64,000 nt of DNA from assembly GCF_004522215.1 (NCBI RefSeq), contig NZ_SDLR01000002.1, forward strand, positions 806,001-870,000, in the 5' to 3' direction. This document shows positions 25,804-33,379 of the stretch, one piece after another. A program made the position numbers and the translations under genes. The notes under the pieces are model-generated. The model made no database searches and had not been told where the DNA came from. It saw nothing but the letters and a program-made list of their open reading frames with translations. Positions within the stretch are counted from its first letter, which is position 1, and the number at the start of each line of letters is the position of its first letter. This stretch comes from Ammoniphilus sp. YIM 78166 (GTDB taxonomy: Bacteria; Bacillota; Bacilli; Aneurinibacillales; RAOX-1).

Positions 25804-26073
25804 CTATCTTAGCTGCAAATAAATGCCGAGCTGTTCCTTCATAGCCGCTGCTTGTTCTTTCTGTGTGGGGGAGATGCGATAGCGTTCGCCCTCTAGCTCG
25901 GAGGTAAAGGGTTGAAACCCATTTTGTATAAGGAAATAATCTACATCCTGGACCGAGTCACTTTGACCCAAGAGCAGTTTTTGACCAACAAACTCTTCAT
26001 CTACATACACTTCATAGAGATTAGGAGAACTCTCCCAATCGCCTAAATCTTCAAATGAGCTGTCACTTCTCAA
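25804..26073 (-). CDS. Hypothetical protein, 89 aa, TTG start
   Basis: TTG 26073 with AGGAGGA 7 bases upstream. Acidic, soluble, no recognised motif. Lies 49 bases before the 106-aa gene on the same strand; probably one transcript. Confidence 0.6.
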   Translation of the reverse strand: MRSDSSFEDLGDWESSPNLYEVYVDEEFVGQKLLLGQSDSVQDVDYFLIQNGFQPFTSELEGERYRISPTQKEQAAAMKEQLGIYLQLR

Positions 26074-26159
26074 GGTGAATCCTCCTCTTTCCTTTTCCTT
26101 TCGAAAAGTATCGTTATTATCCCCTTCACTCGGAAGAAAATAAACATGGAAAAAGGGAT

Positions 26160-26350
26160 CCAGCCTTGGGGTGAGGGTGCCAGCGCTGCTGGCGGCGGGT
26201 TCGCTTCTGGCGAGAAATCGGAGGGTACTGGCGACTTTGGCAAGGATACTGGCGAGTCAGCTAGTCTTACCGGCGAGTTTTTTCAAATACTAGCGACACA
26301 CCTTAGTTTACTGGCGACTGAGGCTTGTTTACCGGCAAGTAAGTATTAGG
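26160..26350. repeat. Phased intergenic array C: keyword (A/T)C(T/C)GGCGA, 21-bp steps
   Basis: The 26074-26385 gap holds no gene. GGCG of the keyword starts at 26191, 26209, 26230, 26251, 26272, 26292 (AGCG), 26313 and 26334 (GGCA): steps 18, 21, 21, 21, 20, 21, 21. The sequence between keywords is not conserved, unlike array A. Confidence 0.8.
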
Positions 26351-26385
26351 GCACTCTTAAATAGGGGGAGGGGTATGTTGTAAGC

Positions 26386-26417
26386 TAAAAAAGTGTCCCT
26401 GAAATTTTCAGGGACAC
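26386..26417 (-). terminator. Terminator
   Basis: GTGTCCCTGAAA / TTTCAGGGACAC stem with T6 on the minus strand, after the 74-aa gene. Confidence 0.9.
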
Positions 26418-26425
26418 CCACAGCC

Positions 26426-26650
26426 TTATAGAATCTCCCCGCTCCAGCCCTTGCTTTCTAGGATCTCCTGGAAAGACTTTTTGCTCACCTTAGGCAAGGG
26501 AACGGTCCATGCACGGGTAGAGCGGATATATTTAGGTTCACTCTGCGTCCATTCCTTTAAATACTGCAATACATCTTTATAGGGGCCATCCTCAAAATAG
26601 TAAAGTAAGTTGTCGCTCTTAGACATACGAAATTGGCCGACGTAACGCAT
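26426..26650 (-). CDS. Hypothetical protein, 74 aa
   Basis: Starts MRYVGQFRMSKSDNLLYYFE; soluble, basic, with KEWTQSEPKYIRSTRAWTVP. Not recognised. Weak GAGGTGA ribosome site. Ends just before a strong terminator and follows the channel gene by 22 bases. Confidence 0.65.
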   Translation of the reverse strand: MRYVGQFRMSKSDNLLYYFEDGPYKDVLQYLKEWTQSEPKYIRSTRAWTVPLPKVSKKSFQEILESKGWSGEIL

Positions 26651-26672
26651 ACCATCACCTCACTTTCCTAGT

Positions 26673-27017
26673 CTATCCATGAATGCCATTTTTAACGTTT
26701 TTTGCAAAATTCACGACGATGAAGGCAGGCAGTATATAACCGATCATGGCTTGGAGGATAGCAATAGCTTTGGACCAGCCCAAAGGCGTAACGTCTCCAT
26801 AACCTACGGAAAGCAAAGTTACCGCACTAAAGTACAAGGAACGAGTAATTCGATCCCATTCGTGGGCCTGATGAATAGCAGAAGCATGGTGGTCCACGAT
26901 AGGTCCCCATTGTGTGGTATCTAAAAAGATATATACCAGCGCGAAGCTAATCACCACGTTCAGATAAAAGAGAAAGATGGCTGCAAGGTTATAGAGAAGA
27001 AAGCTTCTTTCATTCAT
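26673..27017 (-). CDS. Two-helix potassium-channel pore protein
   Basis: 114 residues from ATG 27017 (AGGAGGGAG about 9 bases upstream; longer in-frame ATG at 27059 less likely). Outer helix LLYNLAAIFLFYLNVVISFALVY, pore loop with selectivity filter TLLSVGYGDVTP (about 76-87), inner helix AIAILQAMIGYILPAFIVVNF. No cytoplasmic RCK domain. Likely a K+ or K+-like channel in the cell membrane. Confidence 0.88.
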   Translation of the reverse strand: MNERSFLLYNLAAIFLFYLNVVISFALVYIFLDTTQWGPIVDHHASAIHQAHEWDRITRSLYFSAVTLLSVGYGDVTPLGWSKAIAILQAMIGYILPAFIVVNFAKNVKNGIHG

Positions 27018-27080
27018 TGAAAGGGACTCCCTCCTATGGATGTACTTGGGTTTGTACATTCTATGTGGAAAAGGATCCGA

Positions 27081-27797
27081 TCAGTCTCCAATAGCCATAA
27101 ATTCGATTTCTTCCCCTTCTTGGAAGCCTAAAGCAGGCAAACCCGTTGCTGGAGGCAAAGAGGCAATGATCCCTTTATCGTCTTGGGTCAATAGGAGGAA
27201 GGACTCCATTTCATTGTCTGAAGTGATCTTCAGCGCCACAAGGTAAAAGCGATGTTGTGAAAATTTCATCATCCCTAAATGCCATCCCTTGCCTAGCGTT
27301 TGGATATAACGACGGATGGACAGGATCGCTGCCGATTGAACAAGGCGTTGAACTTCTTCCTGGGATCCCCCCATAATCCGAATATCCCCTCGGAAAAAAG
27401 CTTCCTTCTTCCCTTTGGAGTGTTCCTGCGTTTCCTGTAATGTAACCTCAATACAGGAGGGACAGATAAATTGGATCCCCTGCTGTTCCAAGGTATGTTG
27501 GATGGATGGAGCTGTGAGTTCAGGGGGGAAAGAAAGCTTCACCTGCTTGCATTTTCCACAGGGCTGAAGAAACGTTTTCAAAACGTTCTGGGCCCAATTC
27601 AGCAATTGCGCTTCCATCGCGATGGAAGGATCCCGATGACGAGGCAAGAAGTCCTCGGAGAGGTCCTCCTCTATTATCATTTCGCCGTTTTCAAAGACCT
27701 GAACGGTTTCGTTTTCAAACTTGACTTGATAGGTGTTGCTGTTATGTATAATCAGATGTGTTAATTTTCCGGGGATGTCCCAGCGTAATTCCTCCAT
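27081..27797 (-). CDS. Hypothetical protein with CGKC/CPSC metal motif, 238 aa
   Basis: ATG 27797 with GAGGAGGAAG upstream. Two Cys pairs, PCGKCKQVKL (about 80) and CPSCIEVT (about 110), suggest a zinc ribbon between an N-terminal beta-rich part and a C-terminal part ending EEIEFMAIGD. Unrecognised family. 63 bases ahead of the channel gene on the same strand. Confidence 0.7.
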   Translation of the reverse strand: MEELRWDIPGKLTHLIIHNSNTYQVKFENETVQVFENGEMIIEEDLSEDFLPRHRDPSIAMEAQLLNWAQNVLKTFLQPCGKCKQVKLSFPPELTAPSIQHTLEQQGIQFICPSCIEVTLQETQEHSKGKKEAFFRGDIRIMGGSQEEVQRLVQSAAILSIRRYIQTLGKGWHLGMMKFSQHRFYLVALKITSDNEMESFLLLTQDDKGIIASLPPATGLPALGFQEGEEIEFMAIGD

Positions 27798-27905
27798 AAG
27801 CTTCCTCCTCTGAGTGTACACCCCTATATGATGACAAACCCTTCTGTTCGAGTCAAGTTCGGTGGGGGCGGCAGGCCGCCCAATGATCATTTTTGTTTAC
27901 TATCG

Positions 27906-28733
27906 TTAGAAAGAAGGCTTAGTCAGCGGACAGTTAGGATCCAGAAGGATAGCAGGAGAAAAAGAGGCAAGCTTGCGAAGGAAATAGCAAGACTCTGGGA
28001 TGTGGTGCTCCAGGAACCGAAGGGTTAAGCGACCCAGCACTTGATCCACCTTATGCAATTGAATTACGCGGTCCACGAGCTGATTAAAGCCCATTACCGT
28101 CCGTCCGACCTCCCGGACAAATCCTAGCTGTTCAGGGAAACCGGGTGGCAGAAAGCGAAGATATCGCTTAATGGCATTATTTTTAAGCATATGAGCATTG
28201 AAGGCTTCCATATACTTGGCTGCTTCTCCGGCCAGGGCTAACTCTACCGGATCTAATCCGTTGCGCAGAAGGGCCGCATGTCCCAGTTGATCTTCGAGCC
28301 ACAGATCTAGCAGATCGGTGAGGGGTTGGTCGGGGGAGTCTAAACCCTTGACGTAGTAATGCAGTCTTCTTAAGTATTCAGCGTTTTCATTCAATGTGCC
28401 AATGAGGTAAGTGGGAGTGAGATTCAGATTGACTTCATTTAGAATACGAAGACGCTGCATATGCCCTTCAAACTGATAATAGCCCCAAGCAGTAGCATGA
28501 GCATTCCGGGAAAAGAGAATCAAATCGGGGGAATTAACCGGCACGTCTAGAGCAAAGGAAGCTAGTCGCGTGCGCAAAGCCTGGAATCGAAGGATATATT
28601 CCTGAGCCGTTTTAACCCAAACGGCTTCCTCAGATGATAAATAATCACGAATGAACCGGGCATGATCTTCTAAAATTTCTAACCAGAAGGAGTGCTCCTC
28701 CACAGGGGTTAATCTTGCTTTAACAGTTGTCAT
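27906..28733 (-). CDS. DUF2935 family protein
   Basis: 275 residues. Signature E(H)SFWLEILEDHARFIRDYL near residue 12 and a repeat of the bundle near ENAEYLRRLHYY; the Glu/His spacing resembles ferritin-like or hemerythrin-like helical bundles, so metal binding is possible. Family function is unknown, common in spore-formers. A paralogue lies at 56242-57048. Confidence 0.85.
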   Translation of the reverse strand: MTTVKARLTPVEEHSFWLEILEDHARFIRDYLSSEEAVWVKTAQEYILRFQALRTRLASFALDVPVNSPDLILFSRNAHATAWGYYQFEGHMQRLRILNEVNLNLTPTYLIGTLNENAEYLRRLHYYVKGLDSPDQPLTDLLDLWLEDQLGHAALLRNGLDPVELALAGEAAKYMEAFNAHMLKNNAIKRYLRFLPPGFPEQLGFVREVGRTVMGFNQLVDRVIQLHKVDQVLGRLTLRFLEHHIPESCYFLRKLASFSPAILLDPNCPLTKPSF

Positions 28734-28808
28734 AGGTAGGCAGAGGCCTCCTTAATAGGATGATACCCATATTATGTGAATGGTTAAAAATTGTTGAAAA
28801 GATTCGTG

Positions 28809-28825
28809 TGTAAGATAATCTAACA
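28809..28825 (+). promoter_or_regulatory. GlnR/TnrA box 1 (upstream of amtB promoter)
   Basis: TGTAA-GATAATC-TAACA matches TGTNA-N7-TNACA exactly. Centre 28817, about 50 bases before the predicted start site, the position used by TnrA as activator at Bacillus amtB. Confidence 0.85.
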
Positions 28826-28831
28826 CTTCAG

Positions 28832-28860
28832 TTGAAGTGAACCCCATCTCAGCATAAAAT
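28832..28860 (+). promoter_or_regulatory. amtB SigA promoter
   Basis: TTGAAG (28832-28837), 17-base spacer, TAAAAT (28855-28860); start near 28867. Confidence 0.65.
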
Positions 28861-28877
28861 CTAAATATAACAACGGC

Positions 28878-28894
28878 TGTTATGAAAACTAACA
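28878..28894 (+). promoter_or_regulatory. GlnR/TnrA box 2 (downstream of amtB start site)
   Basis: TGTTA-TGAAAAC-TAACA, exact consensus, centred near +19 and just before the ribosome site; fits a repressing (GlnR) site. Confidence 0.85.
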
Positions 28895-28911
28895 CAAAGG
28901 AGTGTTGAGAA

Positions 28912-30261
28912 ATGAAAACAAAATTATGGGGTTCCTTGATTTTAGCTCTTCTGCTCTTGTTCCCTCACATGGCCTTGGCAGCCGAGATCGAACAAGTCGC
29001 AAGTACGGTGGATTGGTTATGGGTAATGATTTCTGCGGTGTTGGTCATCTTCATGCAAGCGGGGTTCGTATTGCTGGAGGCAGGCTCTACGCGAATGAAG
29101 AATGCAGGTCACGTCGCAGGGAAAACGGTATTTACCTTTGGAATATGTGTTTTAGTTTTCTGGGCAGTAGGATTTGCATTTGCATTTGGTGAAGGAAATT
29201 CCATTATCGGGTTGGATGGGTTTCTATTAGAAGGAATTGACGAAGTTTTCGGTGTTCCCCTTCCGATCTTCTTTGTTTTCCAAATGGCTTTTGCCGGGGT
29301 TTCCTTAGCGATTGCTTTCGGTGGATTTGCAGAACGAGCGAAGCTTTCCGTTTATTTAATCTTTAGCGTATTGTTTACAGCTCTTATCTATCCTGTGATC
29401 GGACATTGGATCTGGGGAGGCGGATGGTTGGGTGACCATGGGAAGCAGGATTTTGCCGGCTCCACCGTTGTTCACTTAACAGGTGCCGTTGCCGCTCTTG
29501 TTGCTACGATTATGCTGAAGCCTCGTCTTGGCAAATACAATGCAAATGGCAAACCGAATTTCTTGCCAGGACACAATCAGGTTTATACAGTGCTAGGCGT
29601 TGTGATTCTTTTTGTAGGCTGGTTTGGATTTAATGCAGGTAGTACGCTAGGTGTTACCGATGGATTTTTTGGCCATGTAGCCATGACTACTGTTTTGGCT
29701 ACCGGAGCGGGTACCGTGTTTGCTCTTCTTGCTTCTTGGATTTACACAGGTAAAGCTGACATCTCGGCGATGTTAAATGGGGTATTAGCTGCTCTAGTTG
29801 CCATCACAGCTTCTTGTGCTTTCGTTGAAACATGGGCAGCCGTTGTCATTGGGGCCATTGCCGGAGTCTTGTCTTACTTCTTCTCGATCTTCCTTGATCG
29901 AAAAGGAATTGATGATCCCATCTATGCGGCATCGGTTCACGGTATCGCAGGGGTTTGGGGAACTTTAGCTAACGGATTATTCGCTTCTCCGCGATTAGTT
30001 GAAATTGTAGGAGTGGGTCAAGAAGGGTTGTTCTACGGTGGCGGATTCCACCAATTAGGAGTTCAAGCGGTAGGGGTGCTCGCATGTGGTATCTATGTAG
30101 CTGTTGCTACGTATGTTGTCTTAGCTGTACTCAAGGCGACGATTGGATTGCGTGTAAGTGAAGAAGAAGAGATTATGGGCTTGGATATCAGTGAGCATGG
30201 GGCTTATGGATACCCTGAGCATCTTCAAGGCAAAACACCGCAATTCAAACAAAGTGTTTGA
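28912..30261 (+). CDS. amtB: Ammonium transporter
   Basis: 449 residues. Signal peptide-like N-terminus (LWGSLILALLLLFPHMALAA), then about 11 membrane helices. Signatures: DWLWVMISAVLVIFMQAGF, FGGFAERAK, TGAVAALVA, FNAGSTLG and the twin-His pore (VHLTGA; SVHGIAGVWGT). Imports ammonium/ammonia when nitrogen is poor, agreeing with the two GlnR/TnrA boxes upstream. AAAGGAG precedes ATG. A PII (glnK) gene, the usual partner, is missing; an ANTAR regulator follows instead. Confidence 0.96.
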   Translation: MKTKLWGSLILALLLLFPHMALAAEIEQVASTVDWLWVMISAVLVIFMQAGFVLLEAGSTRMKNAGHVAGKTVFTFGICVLVFWAVGFAFAFGEGNSIIGLDGFLLEGIDEVFGVPLPIFFVFQMAFAGVSLAIAFGGFAERAKLSVYLIFSVLFTALIYPVIGHWIWGGGWLGDHGKQDFAGSTVVHLTGAVAALVATIMLKPRLGKYNANGKPNFLPGHNQVYTVLGVVILFVGWFGFNAGSTLGVTDGFFGHVAMTTVLATGAGTVFALLASWIYTGKADISAMLNGVLAALVAITASCAFVETWAAVVIGAIAGVLSYFFSIFLDRKGIDDPIYAASVHGIAGVWGTLANGLFASPRLVEIVGVGQEGLFYGGGFHQLGVQAVGVLACGIYVAVATYVVLAVLKATIGLRVSEEEEIMGLDISEHGAYGYPEHLQGKTPQFKQSV

Positions 30262-30826
30262 TTCCGTTATACGCTTGGTATGGCTCGAGCGTATAGGAAG
30301 GGATGAGGCGAATGGCTGGGAGCGGGACTTCCAGTTCCATTCGCTTCACCTTACTTTCTGCGAAGAGCTTCCTGAGGATCTAACGGTGTATGACGCGGTG
30401 GTTGTAGTTTGTCGTTTAGAAGAACTGGGGCAATGGATTAGCCGAGTCAACCAGCAATTGCCTGTTTTTTGGTATGGACATGGGCAAGAGGGTGCATTTC
30501 GCAAGTGGAATCTGGAAGCGGATGGATTCATTGATCACACTATGAATGAATCTCAGATCTTAGGGATGCTGCTTCTGGGCTGTTACCAGTTTGAGCGCCG
30601 GAAAGGTCTTATGATCGAAAACAAGAAACTAAAGGTGAAGTTAGAGCAACGAAAACTCATCGATCGGGCCAAAGAAATCGTGGCCGAGCTCAATCACGTC
30701 AGCCTATCTAAGGCCTATGAGCTCATGAGAATGCAAGCCATGAAGGAGCGCAGATCCATCGAAAGTGTGGCTCGCTCGCTACTCTCCCTGAAAGGAATAT
30801 TGCCAAAGGAAAAAGACGCGAACTAA
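30254..30826 (+). CDS. ANTAR-domain RNA-binding regulator (NasT/AmiR-like)
   Basis: 190 residues if GTG 30254 is used (8-base overlap with amtB; ribosome site weak, so reinitiation is likely). N-terminal part is receiver-like but degenerate (no DD..D..K set); C-terminal ANTAR helices DRAKEIVAELNHVSLSKAYE and LMRMQAMKERRSIESVARSL (about 135-180). ANTAR proteins bind paired hexaloop RNA hairpins to prevent termination, often in nitrogen genes. Its RNA target is not seen in the short amtB leader. Confidence 0.85.
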   Translation: MFDSVIRLVWLERIGRDEANGWERDFQFHSLHLTFCEELPEDLTVYDAVVVVCRLEELGQWISRVNQQLPVFWYGHGQEGAFRKWNLEADGFIDHTMNESQILGMLLLGCYQFERRKGLMIENKKLKVKLEQRKLIDRAKEIVAELNHVSLSKAYELMRMQAMKERRSIESVARSLLSLKGILPKEKDAN

Positions 30827-30846
30827 GCTCGCGTCTTTTTATTTTT
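30812..30846 (+). terminator. Terminator of amtB-ANTAR operon
   Basis: AAGACGCGA / TCGCGTCTT stem followed by T-rich tail; overlaps the stop. Confidence 0.9.
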
Positions 30847-31025
30847 CGGACATAAGGTTCGTTATTCTCGTGAAATACAGGAGATTGGAGCTTCTTTCGG
30901 ACATGGAGTCTGTTAAATGTGCAAAAATGAGAAAAAAGAGCTGGATCTTAACAAAATAACGGAAGCTATATCCATTGCGCCCTCAACCTATAGCAAATTT
31001 TATCAGATAACGAATCTACTGTCCG
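30847..31025. repeat. Intergenic array E: four CGGAC..GTCCG-type imperfect palindromes at 51/62/51-bp spacing
   Basis: Palindrome-like 15-mers start at 30847 (CGGACATAAGGTTCG), 30898 (CGGACATGGAGTCTG), 30960 (CGGAAGCTATATCC) and 31011 (CGAATCTACTGTCCG). Steps are 51, 62 and 51. The layout is nearly the same as array D (41988-42168) although the keyword differs. Confidence 0.7.
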
Positions 31026-31033
31026 CAACTTAT

Positions 31034-31126
31034 TTATTTCATTGTATTGTTAAATCTTCTCATTAGGAAAGGCAAGGCAACCAACAAACTACACAAGAGA
31101 CCGACTTCTATCAATTGAAGAGTCAT
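31034..31126 (-). CDS. 30-aa membrane peptide under a Fur-box promoter
   Basis: ATG 31126, stop 31034-31036, with TAGGAG 8 bases before ATG. Product starts MTLQLIEVGLLCSLLVALPF and ends LMRRFNNTMK: one membrane helix with a basic C-terminus. A perfect consensus promoter (TTGACA-17-TATAAT) reads into it and a Fur-like box covers +4 to +18. Function unknown; small membrane peptides often tune transporters or kinases, which is inference. Confidence 0.7.
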   Translation of the reverse strand: MTLQLIEVGLLCSLLVALPFLMRRFNNTMK

Positions 31127-31142
31127 GAAATCCACTCCTAAT

Positions 31143-31157
31143 TAAGAATAATTATCA
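31143..31157 (-). promoter_or_regulatory. Fur/PerR-like box of the 30-aa peptide gene
   Basis: TAAGAATAATTATCA matches 12 of 14 defined positions of the Bacillus 7-1-7 Fur box; right arm ATTATCA is perfect. Lies just downstream of the minus-strand -10. Confidence 0.7.
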
Positions 31158-31167
31158 TTTTTACCTT

Positions 31168-31196
31168 ATTATAATGGCGTTAACCTAAATTGTCAA
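31168..31196 (-). promoter_or_regulatory. Consensus SigA promoter of the 30-aa peptide gene
   Basis: On the minus strand TTGACA (complement of 31191-31196), 17-base spacer, TATAAT (complement of 31168-31173). Confidence 0.85.
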
Positions 31197-31203
31197 ATTA
31201 TTG

Positions 31204-31232
31204 TTTACAAAAATCAGAGGGTAGCATATAAT
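31204..31232 (+). promoter_or_regulatory. pfeT SigA promoter
   Basis: TTTACA (31204-31209), 17-base spacer, TATAAT (31227-31232); start near 31239 leaves a leader of about 148 bases. Confidence 0.8.
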
Positions 31233-31283
31233 GGAATTATAAGAGTTTCCTATGGGCAACAAAATTAGATGTGTACAAAATAA

Positions 31284-31298
31284 TAATAATCATTCTTA
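31284..31298 (+). promoter_or_regulatory. Fur/PerR-like box in the pfeT leader
   Basis: TAATAATCATTCTTA, 11 of 14 positions of the Fur box; PerR is equally possible. Confidence 0.5.
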
Positions 31299-31303
31299 AC
31301 TAA

Positions 31304-31332
31304 GATGCTGCTGTCCTTGTGACAGCAGCATC
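31304..31332 (+). promoter_or_regulatory. Perfect 12-bp stem-loop in the pfeT leader
   Basis: GATGCTGCTGTC, loop CTTGT, GACAGCAGCATC; followed by GGCTCATTTT, so the U-tract is poor. Could be an attenuator, mRNA stabiliser or leftover terminator. Confidence 0.7.
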
Positions 31333-31357
31333 GGCTCATTTTAGGGGGAGAAATTAA

Positions 31358-31390
31358 ATGAATTTCATTATCAGGAGGGATGAGACGTGA
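31358..31390 (+). CDS. 10-aa leader peptide (uORF) overlapping the pfeT start
   Basis: ATG 31358 with AGGGGGAG 7 bases upstream encodes MNFIIRRDET and stops at TGA 31388-31390, which overlaps the pfeT GTG (GTGA). Suggests translational coupling. Confidence 0.5.
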   Translation: MNFIIRRDET

Positions 31391-33309
31391 GTACCATTAG
31401 ACCCGAGCACGATTCAAGAATACAAAACAATGTGCCAGATGTGGTTGCGTTTGTGAAGCGGCATGCAGAAGGGATCGCGGCATTAGCCTGTGGAGGGCTG
31501 ACTTTAATCGCATGGATAGTAGAACAAATGGACTTTGCTGTCTTAGCCCCTTTCCTATTTATCTGCGCTTATGTGATAGGAGGCTTTGTTAAAGCAAAAG
31601 AAGGTTTGATCACCTTAGTCAAGGATAGAGAAATCGATGTGAACTTGTTAATGCTGCTGGCCGCTATAGGAGCGGCTACAATAGGATATTGGCTAGAGGG
31701 AGCCATTCTCATCTTTATTTTCGCCGTAAGTGGGGTTATGGAAAGTTACACGATTGCGCGCAGCTATCGCGATATTGCCACACTCATTGAGATGAAGCCA
31801 GAAACTGCCATCGTGTTGAAGGACAATCAGGAAAAGGAAATGCGCATTGAGGACTTGCAGATCGGAGATCTTGTTATTGTAAGACCAGGAGAACGAATCC
31901 CATCGGATGGTATGGTCCTTGAGGGGACCTCCTTAGTTAACCAGGCTTCCATCACGGGAGAATCCGTACCGGTAGAGAAAGGGCCGCAGGACGGTGTGTT
32001 TGCCGGTACCTTGAATGGTCAAGGCTCGCTCGTCATCGAGGTCACCTGTCGAAGTGAATCTACTCTGTTTTCTAAAATTATTCGGTTGGTTCAAGAAGCG
32101 CAAAGCGAGATGCCTGTTTCCCAGAGCTTTATGGAGAAATTCGAGAAGATTTATGCGAAGGTTATCATTGGGGTTACCGTGCTGCTTATAATCGTTCCTC
32201 CCTATTTGCTATCTTGGGATTGGGAGCAGTCGCTTTACCGGGCGATGGTGTTTTTGGTTGTAGCTTCTCCTTGTGCTTTAGTTGCATCGATTATGCCAGT
32301 GATTCTGTCTGCCATTTCTTCCGCGGCAAGACATGGCATTTTGTTTAAGGGAGGAGCGCATCTAGAAAATTTAGCAGAGATTAAGGTGTTGGCTGTAGAT
32401 AAAACAGGGACTTTAACCTATGGACGCCCCCAAGTGACAGATATTCATGTGTTTCAGTCTTTGAGTCAGGCAGAGTTATTTCGCACCATCGGTTCCATTG
32501 AAAGTCTGTCTGAACATCCTCTCAGCTTGGCTATTGTCCAGAAGGCTGAAGAGCTAGGAGCCTCACTTGAGCGTCCGAAGGAAGTGCAGGCGATTCCGGG
32601 CTTTGGAATTGAGGCAACACTAGAAGGGGAGCATTGGAAAATTGGCAAAGGAGCTTTTATGGAGCCGTCTTTTTTGACAGGCGAATTGCAGCTTCTGACG
32701 GAACGGCTGGAGGGTGAGGGCAAGACGGTGGTGTATGTTCAGAATACACAAGGTTTAGCAGGAGTCATTGGCATCCAGGATACCATTCGCCCGGAAGCGA
32801 AACGAACCGTTAAGCAGCTTCAGCAATTAGGGATTCAAGTGGTCATGCTCACGGGGGACCGATCAGCTACGGCTAAAAATATCGCGAGTGCGGCAGGGGT
32901 AGATGCCTACTATGCTGATCTGCTTCCAGAGCAAAAAGTAGAGATGGTAAAAGAATTAAAACAGAAGTATGGAAAAGTGGCTATGTTGGGAGACGGCGTT
33001 AATGATGCTCCTGCCTTAGCAACGGCCTCGGTAGGGATTGCCATGGGGGCTACAGGCAGTGATGTTGCTCTCGAGACGGCAGACCTAGTACTTATGAAAG
33101 ACGATCTAGAAAAGGTTCCAGCTGCGGTTCGCCTCGGACAACGGTCGAAAAAAGTAATGAAGCAAAACATGGTGTTTTCACTGAGTATCATCTTTTTGCT
33201 TATTTTTTCAAACTTCGCCTATGAGCTTGCTCTTCCATTAGGGGTTATCGGCCATGAAGGAAGTACCATCCTGGTGATATTGAATGGGCTGAGACTCTTA
33301 AAAATGTAG
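31387..33309 (+). CDS. pfeT: P1B4-type metal-efflux ATPase (PfeT/ZosA-like)
   Basis: 640 residues, GTG start after AGGAGGGA. No N-terminal metal-binding domain. Membrane metal site ASPCALVAS (SPC, about 297), phosphorylation site DKTGTLT (about 339), [10 protein letters not shown], and in the last helix HEGSTILVILNG (HEG-S/G-T, about 623), which together define P1B4 pumps. In Bacillus this type exports Fe(II) under PerR/Fur control; zinc or cobalt transport is an alternative. Upstream Fur-like boxes agree with iron. Confidence 0.9.
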   Translation: MSTIRPEHDSRIQNNVPDVVAFVKRHAEGIAALACGGLTLIAWIVEQMDFAVLAPFLFICAYVIGGFVKAKEGLITLVKDREIDVNLLMLLAAIGAATIGYWLEGAILIFIFAVSGVMESYTIARSYRDIATLIEMKPETAIVLKDNQEKEMRIEDLQIGDLVIVRPGERIPSDGMVLEGTSLVNQASITGESVPVEKGPQDGVFAGTLNGQGSLVIEVTCRSESTLFSKIIRLVQEAQSEMPVSQSFMEKFEKIYAKVIIGVTVLLIIVPPYLLSWDWEQSLYRAMVFLVVASPCALVASIMPVILSAISSAARHGILFKGGAHLENLAEIKVLAVDKTGTLTYGRPQVTDIHVFQSLSQAELFRTIGSIESLSEHPLSLAIVQKAEELGASLERPKEVQAIPGFGIEATLEGEHWKIGKGAFMEPSFLTGELQLLTERLEGEGKTVVYVQNTQGLAGVIGIQDTIRPEAKRTVKQLQQLGIQVVMLTGDRSATAKNIASAAGVDAYYADLLPEQKVEMVKELKQKYGKVAMLGDGVNDAPALATASVGIAMGATGSDVALETADLVLMKDDLEKVPAAVRLGQRSKKVMKQNMVFSLSIIFLLIFSNFAYELALPLGVIGHEGSTILVILNGLRLLKM

Positions 33310-33379
33310 GTTGGATTAATAGAGTTTGGTTTATAATGGTATATGAATGATATGAGAACTGAGAAATGAGGGTAAAGCT

